24,852 bases of DNA from a virus: positions 1 to 24,852 of IMG/VR virus record IMGVR_UViG_3300048041_000048, one strand, 5' to 3'. Positions 1-7,613 of this stretch are shown in pieces. How positions within the stretch are numbered: position 1 is the stretch's first letter; each line of letters opens with the position of its first letter. Made by a program: the position numbers and the translations under genes. The notes under the pieces are model-generated. The model searched no databases. It had not been told where the DNA came from and saw nothing but the letters and a program-made list of their open reading frames with translations.

Positions 1-42
1 ATCCGCTAGGCTTATGAATATGCCAAATCATCGGAGACAATT

Positions 43-735
43 ATGGAAATTTCAAAGAAAATCAAATCTAGACTTTTAGAAAATAATGCCAGATTCTATA
101 GTAATGACAATATTTCTGATTTTATTAAAAAAGGTGAATTACATTTATTAATAGATGAAATCGCTGATAAGTTCCAATCTGTATTAGATAGTTTGGTTAT
201 AGATACAGAAAATGATCCAAATGCACATGATACATCTAAAAGATTAGCAAAAATGTACATTAATGAATTAATGCAAGGTAGATATTACCCAATGCCTGAC
301 GCAACGTCGTTTCCTAATGATTCAGCCGATAGATATCACGGAATGTTAGTAGTTAGGAGTGAAATTAAAAGTTTATGTAGCCATCATCATCAACCTGTTC
401 ATGGAGTAGCATATATTGGAATTATCGCAGCCGAGCGATTAATCGGATTAAGCAAATACACAAGAATCGCACAATGGTGTTCTAGAAGAGGAACCCTCCA
501 AGAAGAACTATGCAATACAATTGCCAATGAAATAATAAAAGTAACAGGAAGCAAAAACGTAGCAGTTCATATAGGTGCTCAACATGAATGTTGTACAAAT
601 AGAGGAATTATGGTTACAAGTTCATTAACACAAACCACTGTGTTATATGGAGCATTTAACGATGATGCAGCCACTAAGAAAGAATTTTTTGATAATATAA
701 CATTACAACGACAAGCTTGTACAGGTGTATATTAA
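43..735 (+). CDS. folE: GTP cyclohydrolase I (FolE)
   Basis: This enzyme converts GTP to 7,8-dihydroneopterin triphosphate, the first step towards folate and towards 7-deazaguanines (preQ0/queuosine). At 230 aa it is close to the usual family length. The zinc-site region LCSHHHQP (residues 111-118) matches the family CEHH motif, giving Cys112 and His115 as zinc ligands. HECC (181-184) supplies His181 and the third ligand Cys183. GLSKYTRIAQW (135-145) and QEELCNTIANEI (153-164) are typical of the core. The ATG follows a GGAGA box at 33-37. QueE lies about 3.5 kb downstream on the same strand, so I favour a role in deazaguanine supply over folate. No QueD or QueC is seen; they may lie outside the window. 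The family call is firm and the pathway assignment is inferred. Confidence 0.95.
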   Translation: MEISKKIKSRLLENNARFYSNDNISDFIKKGELHLLIDEIADKFQSVLDSLVIDTENDPNAHDTSKRLAKMYINELMQGRYYPMPDATSFPNDSADRYHGMLVVRSEIKSLCSHHHQPVHGVAYIGIIAAERLIGLSKYTRIAQWCSRRGTLQEELCNTIANEIIKVTGSKNVAVHIGAQHECCTNRGIMVTSSLTQTTVLYGAFNDDAATKKEFFDNITLQRQACTGVY

Positions 736-746
736 GAGTATGTAGT

Positions 747-983
747 ATGGTCGATTCGCAATATTCAACAATAATAATTGATACAGCTATGATGGAATTT
801 AATCCAATCACGTTTAATTACGAGTTGAAGTTTTCGGGCATATTACAAATAGATTCATTTTGTAGCCAAATGGGAAACCCACTAAATGATATAGATGAAG
901 ATACAGCATTAATATTAGTAAGAGAATTAATTACACAAGTTAAAATTTTAAGTTCTTTAACAAGCGAAGGAGTATACAAATGA
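747..983 (+). CDS. small protein of unknown function (78 aa)
   Basis: I do not recognise this gene. The frame stays open back to a TTG at 717, but that start would overlap the end of folE. The ATG at 747 is preferred, with a weak AAGAG box at 734-738. The product is small and acidic, with no membrane segment or signal peptide visible. Its last bases overlap the next start (ATGA at 980-983), so the two are probably translationally coupled. Confidence 0.7.
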   Translation: MVDSQYSTIIIDTAMMEFNPITFNYELKFSGILQIDSFCSQMGNPLNDIDEDTALILVRELITQVKILSSLTSEGVYK

Positions 984-1333
984 AATTTTTTGATAAATGG
1001 GTTGCAAGACAATGTCTCAAAGCATGGAATAATGCAAAAACTGAGGCTGATGATTATGAAAAAGTACCAGAGTCTGTCAATGGTATATCTAAGCGTAGGG
1101 CCAGAGTAACTAAACCAACCAAAAACGAATCTGAATCAATAGACGACCTGTCTTGTTATACATTCAAAATGCAACCAGCTGAAGGCGGCACAATTGTTCA
1201 AATTATACATTACATTGAGCAGAACAATCAAGCCGGCGCTTGGATCAAGGACTTATATATTATACCCGAAACGAAAGACCTTGGTGAGGAATTAATGAGT
1301 ATTTTAGTACAATATAAACTAAAACATCAATAA
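980..1333 (+). CDS. conserved phage protein of unknown function (117 aa)
   Basis: A good ribosome site (AAGGAG, 966-971) precedes the ATG, which overlaps the previous stop. The protein has a basic N-terminus beginning MKFFDKWVARQC, a charged linker rich in Lys, Arg and Ser (about residues 25-55), and a compact C-terminal part (55-117). That part contains GGTIVQIIHYIEQ and DLYIIPETKDLGEELMSIL. From memory, this arrangement resembles a small protein widespread in T4-like cyanophages and pelagiphages whose function is unknown; I could not check this. It sits among other small genes between folE and purM, which gives no functional hint. Confidence 0.75.
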   Translation: MKFFDKWVARQCLKAWNNAKTEADDYEKVPESVNGISKRRARVTKPTKNESESIDDLSCYTFKMQPAEGGTIVQIIHYIEQNNQAGAWIKDLYIIPETKDLGEELMSILVQYKLKHQ

Positions 1334-1349
1334 CAAGTAGGTTATATAA

Positions 1350-1754
1350 ATGGGTAAAGCTACTGGTAAAGATGCTGTAATTATTCCTTGGAAAACTATA
1401 TTAGGAAAATCTTCCTGGCACACTTCATATATAGATTATGTTGAAGGATCTGATCAGCAAGAAGTAAGACGTTATATTTTTATACCATATGAAGAAAATG
1501 GATTAGGGATAGGTATGTGTATGACTAATGCTTATAATTTAGCCTTATTATTATTTAAAACAGAGAAATGGAAAGGGTTTGAGGTTCTACTTAAAGTAGG
1601 TAAAGACATAGGACAAGAAATAGATTGCTTGTATATAGAACTTTTACCAATTAGGGATACACCAAAAATAAATGTAAACAATGTTCAACTTTTACCAGAG
1701 GCTGAAAGCGCTAATATCACCGCAATCACCGCAATTGCCACAGTTAACGAATGA
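1350..1754 (+). CDS. hypothetical protein (134 aa)
   Basis: I do not recognise this gene. It begins 16 bases after the previous stop, behind a weak AAGTAGG box. The protein is soluble-looking, with mixed alpha/beta character, and no membrane segment or catalytic motif stands out. Its last 74 bases overlap the next gene in another frame. In that overlap the DNA is repetitive (CACCGCAATCACCGCAAT), which encodes the low-complexity tail ITAITAIATVNE. The overlap is longer than elsewhere in the window, so either this C-terminus or the start of the next gene may be mis-set. Confidence 0.65.
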   Translation: MGKATGKDAVIIPWKTILGKSSWHTSYIDYVEGSDQQEVRRYIFIPYEENGLGIGMCMTNAYNLALLLFKTEKWKGFEVLLKVGKDIGQEIDCLYIELLPIRDTPKINVNNVQLLPEAESANITAITAIATVNE

Positions 1755-2340
1755 TGAAGAATTTGAAGAGATAGAGGTTGATGATTCTATAATTATCGGA
1801 GCTAAACTATTTAGCATGTCATTTTCAAATAATACTATTATACGTTCACCAACCACTATTGCATCAAGCGCGCAAAGTACTACTATTGCTAATACGGGAA
1901 CTATATCAGGGATGTCGATAATGTCGCACGGGGCAGGATATAGTCTGCCACCATCTGTAACTATTGGTCCCAGTCTGGGTCCCAGTATATTTAAGCCAAA
2001 TGTATTTGGTATGATTACTGGTCAAACAGGCTACATTGGTTCAACTTCTAAAACTGCTCCTCCAAATTACCAGACCATTGTCAATGGTGACTTTATATTA
2101 GTTGGTCAAGATGGTACTAAAATTAATTTAGGTGATGCATTACGGGCATTAATAGAACAGACAAAAACCATAATTCCTGATTACAAATTAATAGATAAAT
2201 ATCCGTCATTAGCTGATGCTTGGGAAGAATATAAATCAGAATTACACAAAAATATAAGTTCACCTGAGTTGCAATCTATGTTAGAAAACTATAAAATGAT
2301 AGCATCAATAGTAAAGGCTAGTGATGTAGGAGAAAATTAA
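1681..2340 (+). CDS. hypothetical protein, possible virion-associated (219 aa)
   Basis: I do not recognise a function. The N-terminal half is Ser/Thr/Gly/Pro-rich and includes GAGYSLPPSVTI, a motif type (GxGYxxxPxVTI) that I associate with beta-rich phage structural proteins. A short DNA repeat (GGTCCCAGT at 1966-1974 and 1978-1986) encodes GPSLGPS. The C-terminal part (about residues 135-219) is helical and resembles the C-terminus of the next gene: both have a DKYPS motif followed by a helix with an E-Y pair, so the two are paralogs. The start is uncertain. The ATG at 1681 lacks a ribosome box and overlaps the previous gene by 74 bases; the ATG at 1816 is an alternative that removes the overlap. 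The virion role is inference. Confidence 0.65.
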   Translation: MFNFYQRLKALISPQSPQLPQLTNDEEFEEIEVDDSIIIGAKLFSMSFSNNTIIRSPTTIASSAQSTTIANTGTISGMSIMSHGAGYSLPPSVTIGPSLGPSIFKPNVFGMITGQTGYIGSTSKTAPPNYQTIVNGDFILVGQDGTKINLGDALRALIEQTKTIIPDYKLIDKYPSLADAWEEYKSELHKNISSPELQSMLENYKMIASIVKASDVGEN

Positions 2341-2849
2341 TGAGTATACAACACGATACATATGGCATGTTAAATAATTACATAAACGTAAATACAGGTA
2401 TAGGTAATCAATATGTAGGTGCAACGCAAGTTGGGTGTAATGGAGAATCATATGTATTTGATGGTACATATTGGCAACCATTAACAAACATGAACTGCAA
2501 TCAAACAGCACACACTAATTACACCACTGGATATAATCCATTCGAAACTATTAATACTATGAATTCAATTTATGGGAATGATCTCAATGTAACTAATAAA
2601 GATGGTAAGACAATTAGCGTCGCAATTACATTACAACGTATTATGGATCTATTAGGAATAATAGAACCTAACCATGTATTAATGGATAAGTATCCATCAG
2701 TTAAAGAGGCTTACAATGAATATGAAGAAACTATTACTAAAGAGTTTGCTAAGATTCGAGAAGTTGCAAGAAGTTATGAATTAATAGTAAAGTTAGTTAG
2801 TATAGATCATAATAATGATGATGCAAATGATACCCAAGCAGGATATTAA
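2340..2849 (+). CDS. hypothetical protein, paralog of the preceding gene (169 aa)
   Basis: This ATG overlaps the previous stop by one base and has a strong GGAG box (2329-2332). The first 80 residues are Asn/Gly/Thr/Tyr-rich, beginning MSIQHDTYGMLNNYINVNTG, with a single YVFDGTYWQP stretch. This is the composition of a beta-rich, possibly surface or virion protein. From about residue 80 it carries a DGKTISVAITLQRIMDLLGI region, then MDKYPSVKEAYNEYEETI and a long helix. This C-terminal module is shared with the gene before it. T4-like phages have small proteins with similar LxxKYPxLKxAYxxY helices, but the comparison is from memory. Function unknown. Confidence 0.75.
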   Translation: MSIQHDTYGMLNNYINVNTGIGNQYVGATQVGCNGESYVFDGTYWQPLTNMNCNQTAHTNYTTGYNPFETINTMNSIYGNDLNVTNKDGKTISVAITLQRIMDLLGIIEPNHVLMDKYPSVKEAYNEYEETITKEFAKIREVARSYELIVKLVSIDHNNDDANDTQAGY

Positions 2850-2858
2850 CGTAATATA

Positions 2859-3092
2859 ATGAAAAATGATGATAGCAAGACTATATTTAAAAGATTAGCC
2901 GGAAGTTTAGATAATCGAGTTAAAATATACGATTCACCATACCACGAATTTTATATAACTAATCCTGTATCAAACCATCCAGGAAATGAACAGTTATGGT
3001 TTAGTGTACGCAACGAAGCAGCAACTAATCTACAGTTGCGAGAAATGTTAGAGCAAGCTATCACGTTTTATAAATTAAGTAAGGAAGACTAA
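2859..3092 (+). CDS. hypothetical protein (77 aa)
   Basis: I do not recognise this gene. It is a small soluble protein ending in a helix (NLQLREMLEQAITFYKLSKED). It ends one base before purM starts and its own 3' end carries the purM ribosome site (AAGGAAG), so the two are probably co-expressed. Its own start lacks a clear ribosome box; the nearest purine run is at 2839-2842, too far upstream. No other in-frame ATG is available near the start. Confidence 0.65.
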   Translation: MKNDDSKTIFKRLAGSLDNRVKIYDSPYHEFYITNPVSNHPGNEQLWFSVRNEAATNLQLREMLEQAITFYKLSKED

Positions 3093-3093
3093 T

Positions 3094-4146
3094 ATGACTG
3101 ATCAATATCAAGCGTCGGGAGTTAACACTGATGAAGCAGAGCTTGGACTGAAAAATATTACCTCCAGGATAGAGAATACTTGGACCAGATCCGGGATCGG
3201 CGAAGTTAAACTTGATATTGGTTATTTTGCTAATGTTGTGAATATAGGTGGTAGAGGTATCGCTATAACAACGGATGGAGTTGGATCAAAGTCAATAATT
3301 GCATCAATGCTAGGAAAATACGATACAATAGGCATAGATTGCGTAGCAATGAATGTAAATGATTTGATATGCGTAGGTGCAACGCCAGTGTCGATGGTTG
3401 ACTACATTGCAGTTGAACAAGTCAATGCAGATATACTAGATCAAATATCAATCGGATTATGTGAAGGTGCTAGGCAATCTAACATATCAATATCAGGTGG
3501 TGAGACTTCACAATTACCTGATATTATAAATGGATTTGATTTGTCGGGAACCGCAGTAGGTTATGTTAATTTGAAAAAAATACTTGTAGGTAAAAATATT
3601 AACGAAGGTGATATTGTTATTGGTATAGAAAGTAATGGTATACACAGCAATGGATTATCTCTTGCAAGACATGCATTATTTAATAAAGTCACAATTGATC
3701 ATAAATTTGACGAACTCAATGACAGTTTAGGTGAAGAACTTCTTAGGCCAACTCACATATATGTTAAAGAAGCACTAAGTCTACTGAAGCGTGTGAAATC
3801 AATAAAGTCATTTGCCCATATAACAAGTGACGGATTATTGAATTTAACAAGAGTAAAGTCAAATGTAGGATTCATCCTTGACAATTTGCCAATTATTCCT
3901 GCTATTTTTTCGATTATCCAAGGTTTAGGTAATGTAGAATATTCTGAAATGTTTTCTGTATTCAATATGGGTATTGGATTTTGTGTAGTAGTTGATCCTT
4001 CAGACGTAAATAAAACCATAGAAGTAATTCAATATTTTGGAAAACGTGCATATGAAATCGGGTATGCGATCAATGATTTAGATAAAATTGTGACAATTCC
4101 TAAGTATAATTTAATAAGCAGAGGCAAGCATTTCGCTTACGGATAA
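3094..4146 (+). CDS. purM: phosphoribosylformylglycinamidine cyclo-ligase (AIR synthase, PurM)
   Basis: PurM uses ATP to close the imidazole ring of FGAM to give AIR, the fifth step of purine synthesis, in the cytosol. At 350 aa it is full length for the family. Hallmarks in order are YQASGVNTDEA (5-15), the nucleotide loop TTDGVGSK (59-66), AMNVND (85-90) with DLICVGATP following, and GGETSQLP (135-142) followed by the GFDLSGTAVGYV strand. GIESNGIHSNGLSLAR is the conserved glycine/serine segment of the second domain. The ATG has a clear AAGGAAG site. PurM is a known auxiliary metabolic gene in marine T4-like phages. Lying between folE and queE, it may raise the GTP supply to that pathway (inference). 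No broken motif is seen. Confidence 0.93.
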   Translation: MTDQYQASGVNTDEAELGLKNITSRIENTWTRSGIGEVKLDIGYFANVVNIGGRGIAITTDGVGSKSIIASMLGKYDTIGIDCVAMNVNDLICVGATPVSMVDYIAVEQVNADILDQISIGLCEGARQSNISISGGETSQLPDIINGFDLSGTAVGYVNLKKILVGKNINEGDIVIGIESNGIHSNGLSLARHALFNKVTIDHKFDELNDSLGEELLRPTHIYVKEALSLLKRVKSIKSFAHITSDGLLNLTRVKSNVGFILDNLPIIPAIFSIIQGLGNVEYSEMFSVFNMGIGFCVVVDPSDVNKTIEVIQYFGKRAYEIGYAINDLDKIVTIPKYNLISRGKHFAYG

Positions 4147-4166
4147 TGACTATATTATCCTCGAAG

Positions 4167-4195
4167 TTGACAAAATGCAAATGTTATTAAATAAT
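4167..4195 (+). promoter_or_regulatory. sigma70-type promoter upstream of queE
   Basis: TTGACA at 4167-4172, a 17-base spacer and AATAAT at 4190-4195 match the -35/-10 consensus with one mismatch. The element lies in the 70-base gap between purM and queE, giving queE and the genes after it a start independent of the upstream operon. Confidence 0.6.
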
Positions 4196-4216
4196 TATAT
4201 TAACAAGGTAATGTAA

Positions 4217-5077
4217 ATGCAAAAAATTAAAGTAAGTGAATTATTTATTTCGGTTCAAGGTGAAGGACAATATGTTGGTGTTCCGAGTATATTTCTTCGA
4301 ACATTTGGTTGCAATTTTACTTGTGGCGGATTTGGTATGCCAAAAGGTCAATTAAGTATCGAACGCGATACAGTTGCTAAAAATATAGATTTTAATATAA
4401 CTTATAAAAATCTCCCTCTGGTTAGTACCGGATGCGATAGCTATGCTAGTTGGGACCCAAGATTTAGGCATCTATCACCTATGTTAACAATAGATGCCAT
4501 AGTTGATGAAATTGAACGACTTCTTCCGAACAATAAATTTGATCAAAATAAACATCTGATTATTACTGGCGGAGAACCATTACTGGGTTGGCAAAAATCA
4601 TTCCCTGAGTTATTACAAACTATATATGACCGTAGTTTAGGATTAACACATCTTACATTTGAAACAAATGGTACGCAAATACTTCAAGAATCTTTATTCA
4701 CATATTTAAACGAACGTGCAAAGAATGCAGGTTTAGAAGTTACATTTAGTATATCATCTAAATTACCATGTTCCGGAGAACCATGGGAAAGTGCTATAAA
4801 GCCAGCAATAGTTAAAAAATATTTAGACGTTTATAATAATAGAAGTTATTTTAAATTTGTAGTTTCTAATCAAGAAGATGTTGATGATGCACATAGAGCT
4901 ATAAAAGAATATAATACATTTAATATCAATATTCCAGTATATTTAATGCCTGTAGGTGGCGTAAATAGTGTATATGAATTAAATGAGAAACAAGTTGCAA
5001 ATTATTGCAGAGATAATGGGTTAAGATTCTCACCAAGAATTCAGGTACCATTATACAAAAATGCATGGGGAACATAA
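4217..5077 (+). CDS. queE: 7-carboxy-7-deazaguanine synthase (QueE), radical SAM enzyme
   Basis: QueE converts 6-carboxytetrahydropterin to 7-carboxy-7-deazaguanine using SAM and a [4Fe-4S] cluster, on the way to preQ0. The start of the protein, SELFISVQGEGQYVGVPSIF (7-26), is diagnostic of QueE. The SAM-binding GGE motif is at 118-120 (ITGGEPLLGW), followed by THLTFETNGTQ. The cluster cysteines read as Cys32-x3-Cys36, then a long insertion, then Cys73 in TGCDSYASWD. This is the canonical CxxxCxxC with about 34 extra residues before the third cysteine. With FolE upstream it suggests deazaguanine use in phage DNA or in host tRNA/metabolism. The downstream enzymes (QueC, DpdA-like transferases) are not in the window. 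Confidence 0.93.
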   Translation: MQKIKVSELFISVQGEGQYVGVPSIFLRTFGCNFTCGGFGMPKGQLSIERDTVAKNIDFNITYKNLPLVSTGCDSYASWDPRFRHLSPMLTIDAIVDEIERLLPNNKFDQNKHLIITGGEPLLGWQKSFPELLQTIYDRSLGLTHLTFETNGTQILQESLFTYLNERAKNAGLEVTFSISSKLPCSGEPWESAIKPAIVKKYLDVYNNRSYFKFVVSNQEDVDDAHRAIKEYNTFNINIPVYLMPVGGVNSVYELNEKQVANYCRDNGLRFSPRIQVPLYKNAWGT

Positions 5078-5698
5078 ATGAGTAAATTAAGCAACGTTGT
5101 ACCATTTTCATGGTTACCAGGATCATGGGGACTTAGTGGTAAAACTAGAAAGATAGCAGCGGCAGAATATTATCATACTGGTTGGTATCTAGAACAAGCA
5201 TTAGCTAAAATAGAGCATGAGAATGATCCAGATGGATTAGATCTAGCGATGGTGGCTATAAATGTAAAATATAACTTTATAATACCATATGATGCTGAAA
5301 TCAAAACAGCAGAATTAACTCACAAGATAAGTAAAAATGCTGATGAAAATGCGTTATCATTGGCTAAGCTTGGCATTGATTTAAAGTATGAACACATTTC
5401 ACAGCAAGATTATGATCGCAAGTCGGCAGATTTACTAGGTAAACCATTTATGGCAATGCCTAAGATTAGTTGGGATCCAGCTGATCCAAAGAAAACTTAC
5501 TTTGAACTTGATTACAATGAATATTTTGTAACTTATTTAGAACAAAATGGATATATAGGTAACGAAGAAACTATTATAAATCAATGGTTGAATGATATTT
5601 GCAACAGTATACTTGACGAAATGGTTTCTAATGAACCAGAATTTGTCAGAACCGTTCGTTCTGTAAGACGTGATGACGGAAAAACTGAGCACAGTTAA
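5078..5698 (+). CDS. hypothetical protein with two SHOCT-like repeats (206 aa)
   Basis: The ATG directly follows the queE stop, so translation is probably coupled. The N-terminus (PFSWLPGSWGLSGKTRKIAAA) is followed by two related 27-residue units at about 54-80 and 93-119. Their shared pattern is L-x-L-A-x(4)-[IL]-x-[VL]-K-Y-x(2)-I-x(3)-[DY]. The second reads like a short SHOCT-type helix-turn-helix motif (KYEHISQQDYDRKSADLLG). The C-terminal part is acidic. From memory, T4-like phages carry a similar protein beginning with a PASWGLKGKTR-like stretch; its role is unknown. No enzyme motif, signal or membrane segment is visible. It could be an assembly or scaffold factor, but nothing in the sequence shows this. 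Confidence 0.75.
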   Translation: MSKLSNVVPFSWLPGSWGLSGKTRKIAAAEYYHTGWYLEQALAKIEHENDPDGLDLAMVAINVKYNFIIPYDAEIKTAELTHKISKNADENALSLAKLGIDLKYEHISQQDYDRKSADLLGKPFMAMPKISWDPADPKKTYFELDYNEYFVTYLEQNGYIGNEETIINQWLNDICNSILDEMVSNEPEFVRTVRSVRRDDGKTEHS

Positions 5699-5719
5699 TA
5701 TCATTTAAGTAAATACATA

Positions 5720-6307
5720 GTGGCACATGAATTAAAATTACATAATATCATTAGAAATGCAAATTGGTCAACGTATAAAACTACTCAGGCAGCATATGGC
5801 CTTGTCCCTTTTATTCTTAGTCTAGGGGATAATATAAAATGTATCGAAGTAGGTGTAAATCTAGGAATCAATAGCTGTATGTTATTAGATATGTGTCCTA
5901 ATATTAAAGAACTAATAGGTGTTGACCATTATAGAGCATATCAAGATTGGCAAAGTTATATAGATCAAGCAGTACAGGATGTAGCCTGGAGTATTTTTGT
6001 TGAGAACGCTAAAGTCTTAGGTCCTAAGTTTACACTGATAAAAGAAAAAAGTGTTGATGCAGCAAAAGTACTGTTGGATAACTCATTTGATTTTATTTTT
6101 CTTGACGCTGATCATAGTATGAAAGCTATTTTACAAGATTTAGATAGCTATTGGCCAAAATTAAAGTCTGGCGGAATTATAGCAGGGCATGATGGCAATT
6201 TGTTTAGTGTTAATTTTGCTGTTTTAAGTTGGTCCAGAAATAAGGGTATTGATCCTTCAGAAATACTAACAGTAAATAACAATTCTTGGTATTGGATAAA
6301 AGCTTAA
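5720..6307 (+). CDS. class I SAM-dependent methyltransferase (Methyltransf_24-like)
   Basis: The protein has a complete Rossmann methyltransferase core. Motif I is EVGVNLG (43-49), the acidic end of strand 2 is in GVDHYRAYQDW (Asp69), FIFLDADHSMKA (126-137) is strand 4, and LKSGGIIAGHDG (148-159) follows. The FLDADHS...GGIIAGHD pattern is typical of the Methyltransf_24 group, which often acts on sugars, glycans or small molecules. The substrate here is unknown. The start must be GTG at 5720, because no in-frame ATG lies between the preceding stop (5696-5698) and motif I. No good ribosome box precedes it. A cell-surface or glycan role is possible but unproven. Confidence 0.85.
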   Translation: MAHELKLHNIIRNANWSTYKTTQAAYGLVPFILSLGDNIKCIEVGVNLGINSCMLLDMCPNIKELIGVDHYRAYQDWQSYIDQAVQDVAWSIFVENAKVLGPKFTLIKEKSVDAAKVLLDNSFDFIFLDADHSMKAILQDLDSYWPKLKSGGIIAGHDGNLFSVNFAVLSWSRNKGIDPSEILTVNNNSWYWIKA

Positions 6308-6315
6308 TCGTCCTA

Positions 6316-6344
6316 TTGACAGTCAATAATATGATTATTATACT
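6316..6344 (+). promoter_or_regulatory. near-consensus sigma70 promoter for the exonuclease gene
   Basis: TTGACA (6316-6321), a 17-base spacer and TATACT (6339-6344) form one of the best promoters in the window. Transcription would begin near 6351, ahead of an AAAGGA ribosome box and the ATG at 6366. Confidence 0.75.
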
Positions 6345-6365
6345 ATATAATCTAAAGGAAATATC

Positions 6366-7364
6366 ATGACTAATTATATTATTATTGATACTCAAAATTT
6401 ATTTATGAGAATTCGTTTCGGAGTTAGAGCCCCTGACTTAGACAGTCAAATTGGATTAGCATTACATATCATTTTAACAAGTATCAAAAAAGTTTGGACT
6501 GATTTTGATGGTGGCCATTGTGTGTTCTGCCTAGAAGGACGTAGTTGGCGAAAAGATATATATGTACCATACAAAGCTAATCGCAAGGTTACAGCTTCTA
6601 AGCGAACTGTAAGGGAAGTAGAAGAAGATACAACGTTCTTTGAAATAATGGACGAATTTGTAACTTTTATTAGAACCAAAACTAACTGTACCGTTCTGCA
6701 TCACCCGAATGCAGAAGCTGACGATATGATCGCGCGTTGGATACAATTGCATCCAGATGACAGACATGTTGTAATCAGCAGTGACAGCGATTTTCAACAG
6801 TTAATCGCAGAAAACACTATAATTTACAATGGCATAGTAGGACTACTTTATACACATAATGGAATTTATGATAAGGATGGCTTGATAGCAAAAAATAAAA
6901 GTGGCCAAGATATGGCCATTCCGGATCCACAATGGATATTATTTGAAAAGTGTTTGCGCGGTGATCCGGGTGATAACGTAATGAGCGCATATCCTGGTGT
7001 ACGAGTTAAAAAGATACAAGAAGCTTTCAACAATAGGCAAGATAAAGGCTACGCATGGAATAACATCATGTTAAGCAAATGGATGGATCACGAAGGTAAT
7101 GAACATCGTGTTAAGGATGATTACGAACGCAATAGAATGTTGATTGATCTTACCCAACAACCTGCAGATTTAATTGAAAAGTGGTCGATTGAAATAATTA
7201 ATAGTGTTCAAAAACCTATGATAAAACAAGTTGGAATCGCATTAATGCGATTCTGTAATCAACATGGATTAATTAAAATTGAAAAAAATACGGGTGAATA
7301 TAGTCCGTGCTTAAGTGCATCATATCAAGGTTATTTATTAGACGTAATTGATGATCTTAATTAA
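6366..7364 (+). CDS. 5'-3' exonuclease, FEN/PIN-like (T4 RNase H-type)
   Basis: This 332-aa enzyme belongs to the metal-dependent 5' nucleases that remove RNA primers or 5' flaps at the replication fork. Acidic metal-site residues are visible at Asp8 (YIIIDTQN), the AEADD cluster (116-120) and SDSDF (139-143). The GDPGDN motif at 199-204 (KCLRGDPGDNV) is the helix-hairpin-helix DNA-binding region, followed by YPGVRVKK. The helical arch region SWRKDIYVPYKANR (60-73) carries the conserved basic residues. It has its own strong promoter and ribosome site, suggesting early expression with replication genes. No polymerase is fused to it. It could be named rnh by analogy with T4, but I have not assigned a symbol. 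Confidence 0.9.
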   Translation: MTNYIIIDTQNLFMRIRFGVRAPDLDSQIGLALHIILTSIKKVWTDFDGGHCVFCLEGRSWRKDIYVPYKANRKVTASKRTVREVEEDTTFFEIMDEFVTFIRTKTNCTVLHHPNAEADDMIARWIQLHPDDRHVVISSDSDFQQLIAENTIIYNGIVGLLYTHNGIYDKDGLIAKNKSGQDMAIPDPQWILFEKCLRGDPGDNVMSAYPGVRVKKIQEAFNNRQDKGYAWNNIMLSKWMDHEGNEHRVKDDYERNRMLIDLTQQPADLIEKWSIEIINSVQKPMIKQVGIALMRFCNQHGLIKIEKNTGEYSPCLSASYQGYLLDVIDDLN

Positions 7365-7367
7365 TAT

Positions 7368-7514
7368 TCAAAATTGAGATATTAAAATTTTAGCTTCTTT
7401 CTTTTTAGCTTCTCGTTCTTTTGCTTTAATACTTAATTTAATACTTCTATTTTTCTTCTGTTCATCTGACATATTTTTCTCACGATTACTAGACATTTTA
7501 CTCCAAATTGACAT
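7368..7514 (-). CDS. small basic protein on the opposite strand (48 aa)
   Basis: An antisense reading frame of 49 codons lies in the gap after the exonuclease. Its ATG (7512-7514) has an AGGGAG box about 8 bases upstream on its own strand. The protein begins MSIWSKMSSNREKNM and ends in a Lys/Glu/Arg-rich helix (SIKAKEREAKKKEAK). The charge pattern suggests a nucleic-acid-binding or coiled-coil peptide. It might be a remnant of a homing-endonuclease tail, but that is only a guess. It faces the exonuclease tail-to-tail. Real expression is unproven. Confidence 0.45.
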   Translation of the reverse strand: MSIWSKMSSNREKNMSDEQKKNRSIKLSIKAKEREAKKKEAKILISQF

Positions 7515-7540
7515 GCTGATTGCTCCCTAAAAGCGTTAGA

Positions 7541-7580
7541 GTAGTTGGGGATTACAGTCCCGTGAACTACATTTTTATTT
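7541..7580 (+). terminator. stem-loop followed by T-rich tract
   Basis: GTAGTT (7541-7546) pairs with AACTAC (7565-7570), and inside it GGGA (7548-7551) pairs with TCCC (7558-7561). ATTTTTATTT follows. This looks like a rho-independent terminator for + strand transcription coming from the exonuclease. It sits just before a new promoter. Confidence 0.5.
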
Positions 7581-7585
7581 ATCAA

Positions 7586-7613
7586 TTGACATAAACTACT
7601 TATAATATATAAT
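7586..7613 (+). promoter_or_regulatory. consensus sigma70 promoter
   Basis: TTGACA (7586-7591), a 16-base spacer and TATAAT (7608-7613) match both consensus boxes perfectly. It directly follows the stem-loop and drives the gene run starting at 7646, with transcription starting near 7620. Confidence 0.65.

Noticed and set aside
1-42. Possible 3' end of a preceding gene (frame 3 reaches TGA at 15-17).
   Set aside because: Only four codons are visible, so neither the gene nor its frame can be supported.
5708-5715. AGTAAATA before the methyltransferase as a T4-type late promoter.
   Set aside because: The predicted start site would fall at or inside the GTG start codon, and only six of eight positions match.
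7508-7513. TTGACA at 7508 as a promoter -35 box.
   Set aside because: No -10-like sequence at 15-19 bases downstream.
7535-7575. tRNA-like look of the hairpin region (minus strand reads CTGTAAT in a loop, as in a Tyr anticodon).
   Set aside because: No T-arm consensus, no acceptor stem and a broken anticodon stem; a terminator fits better.
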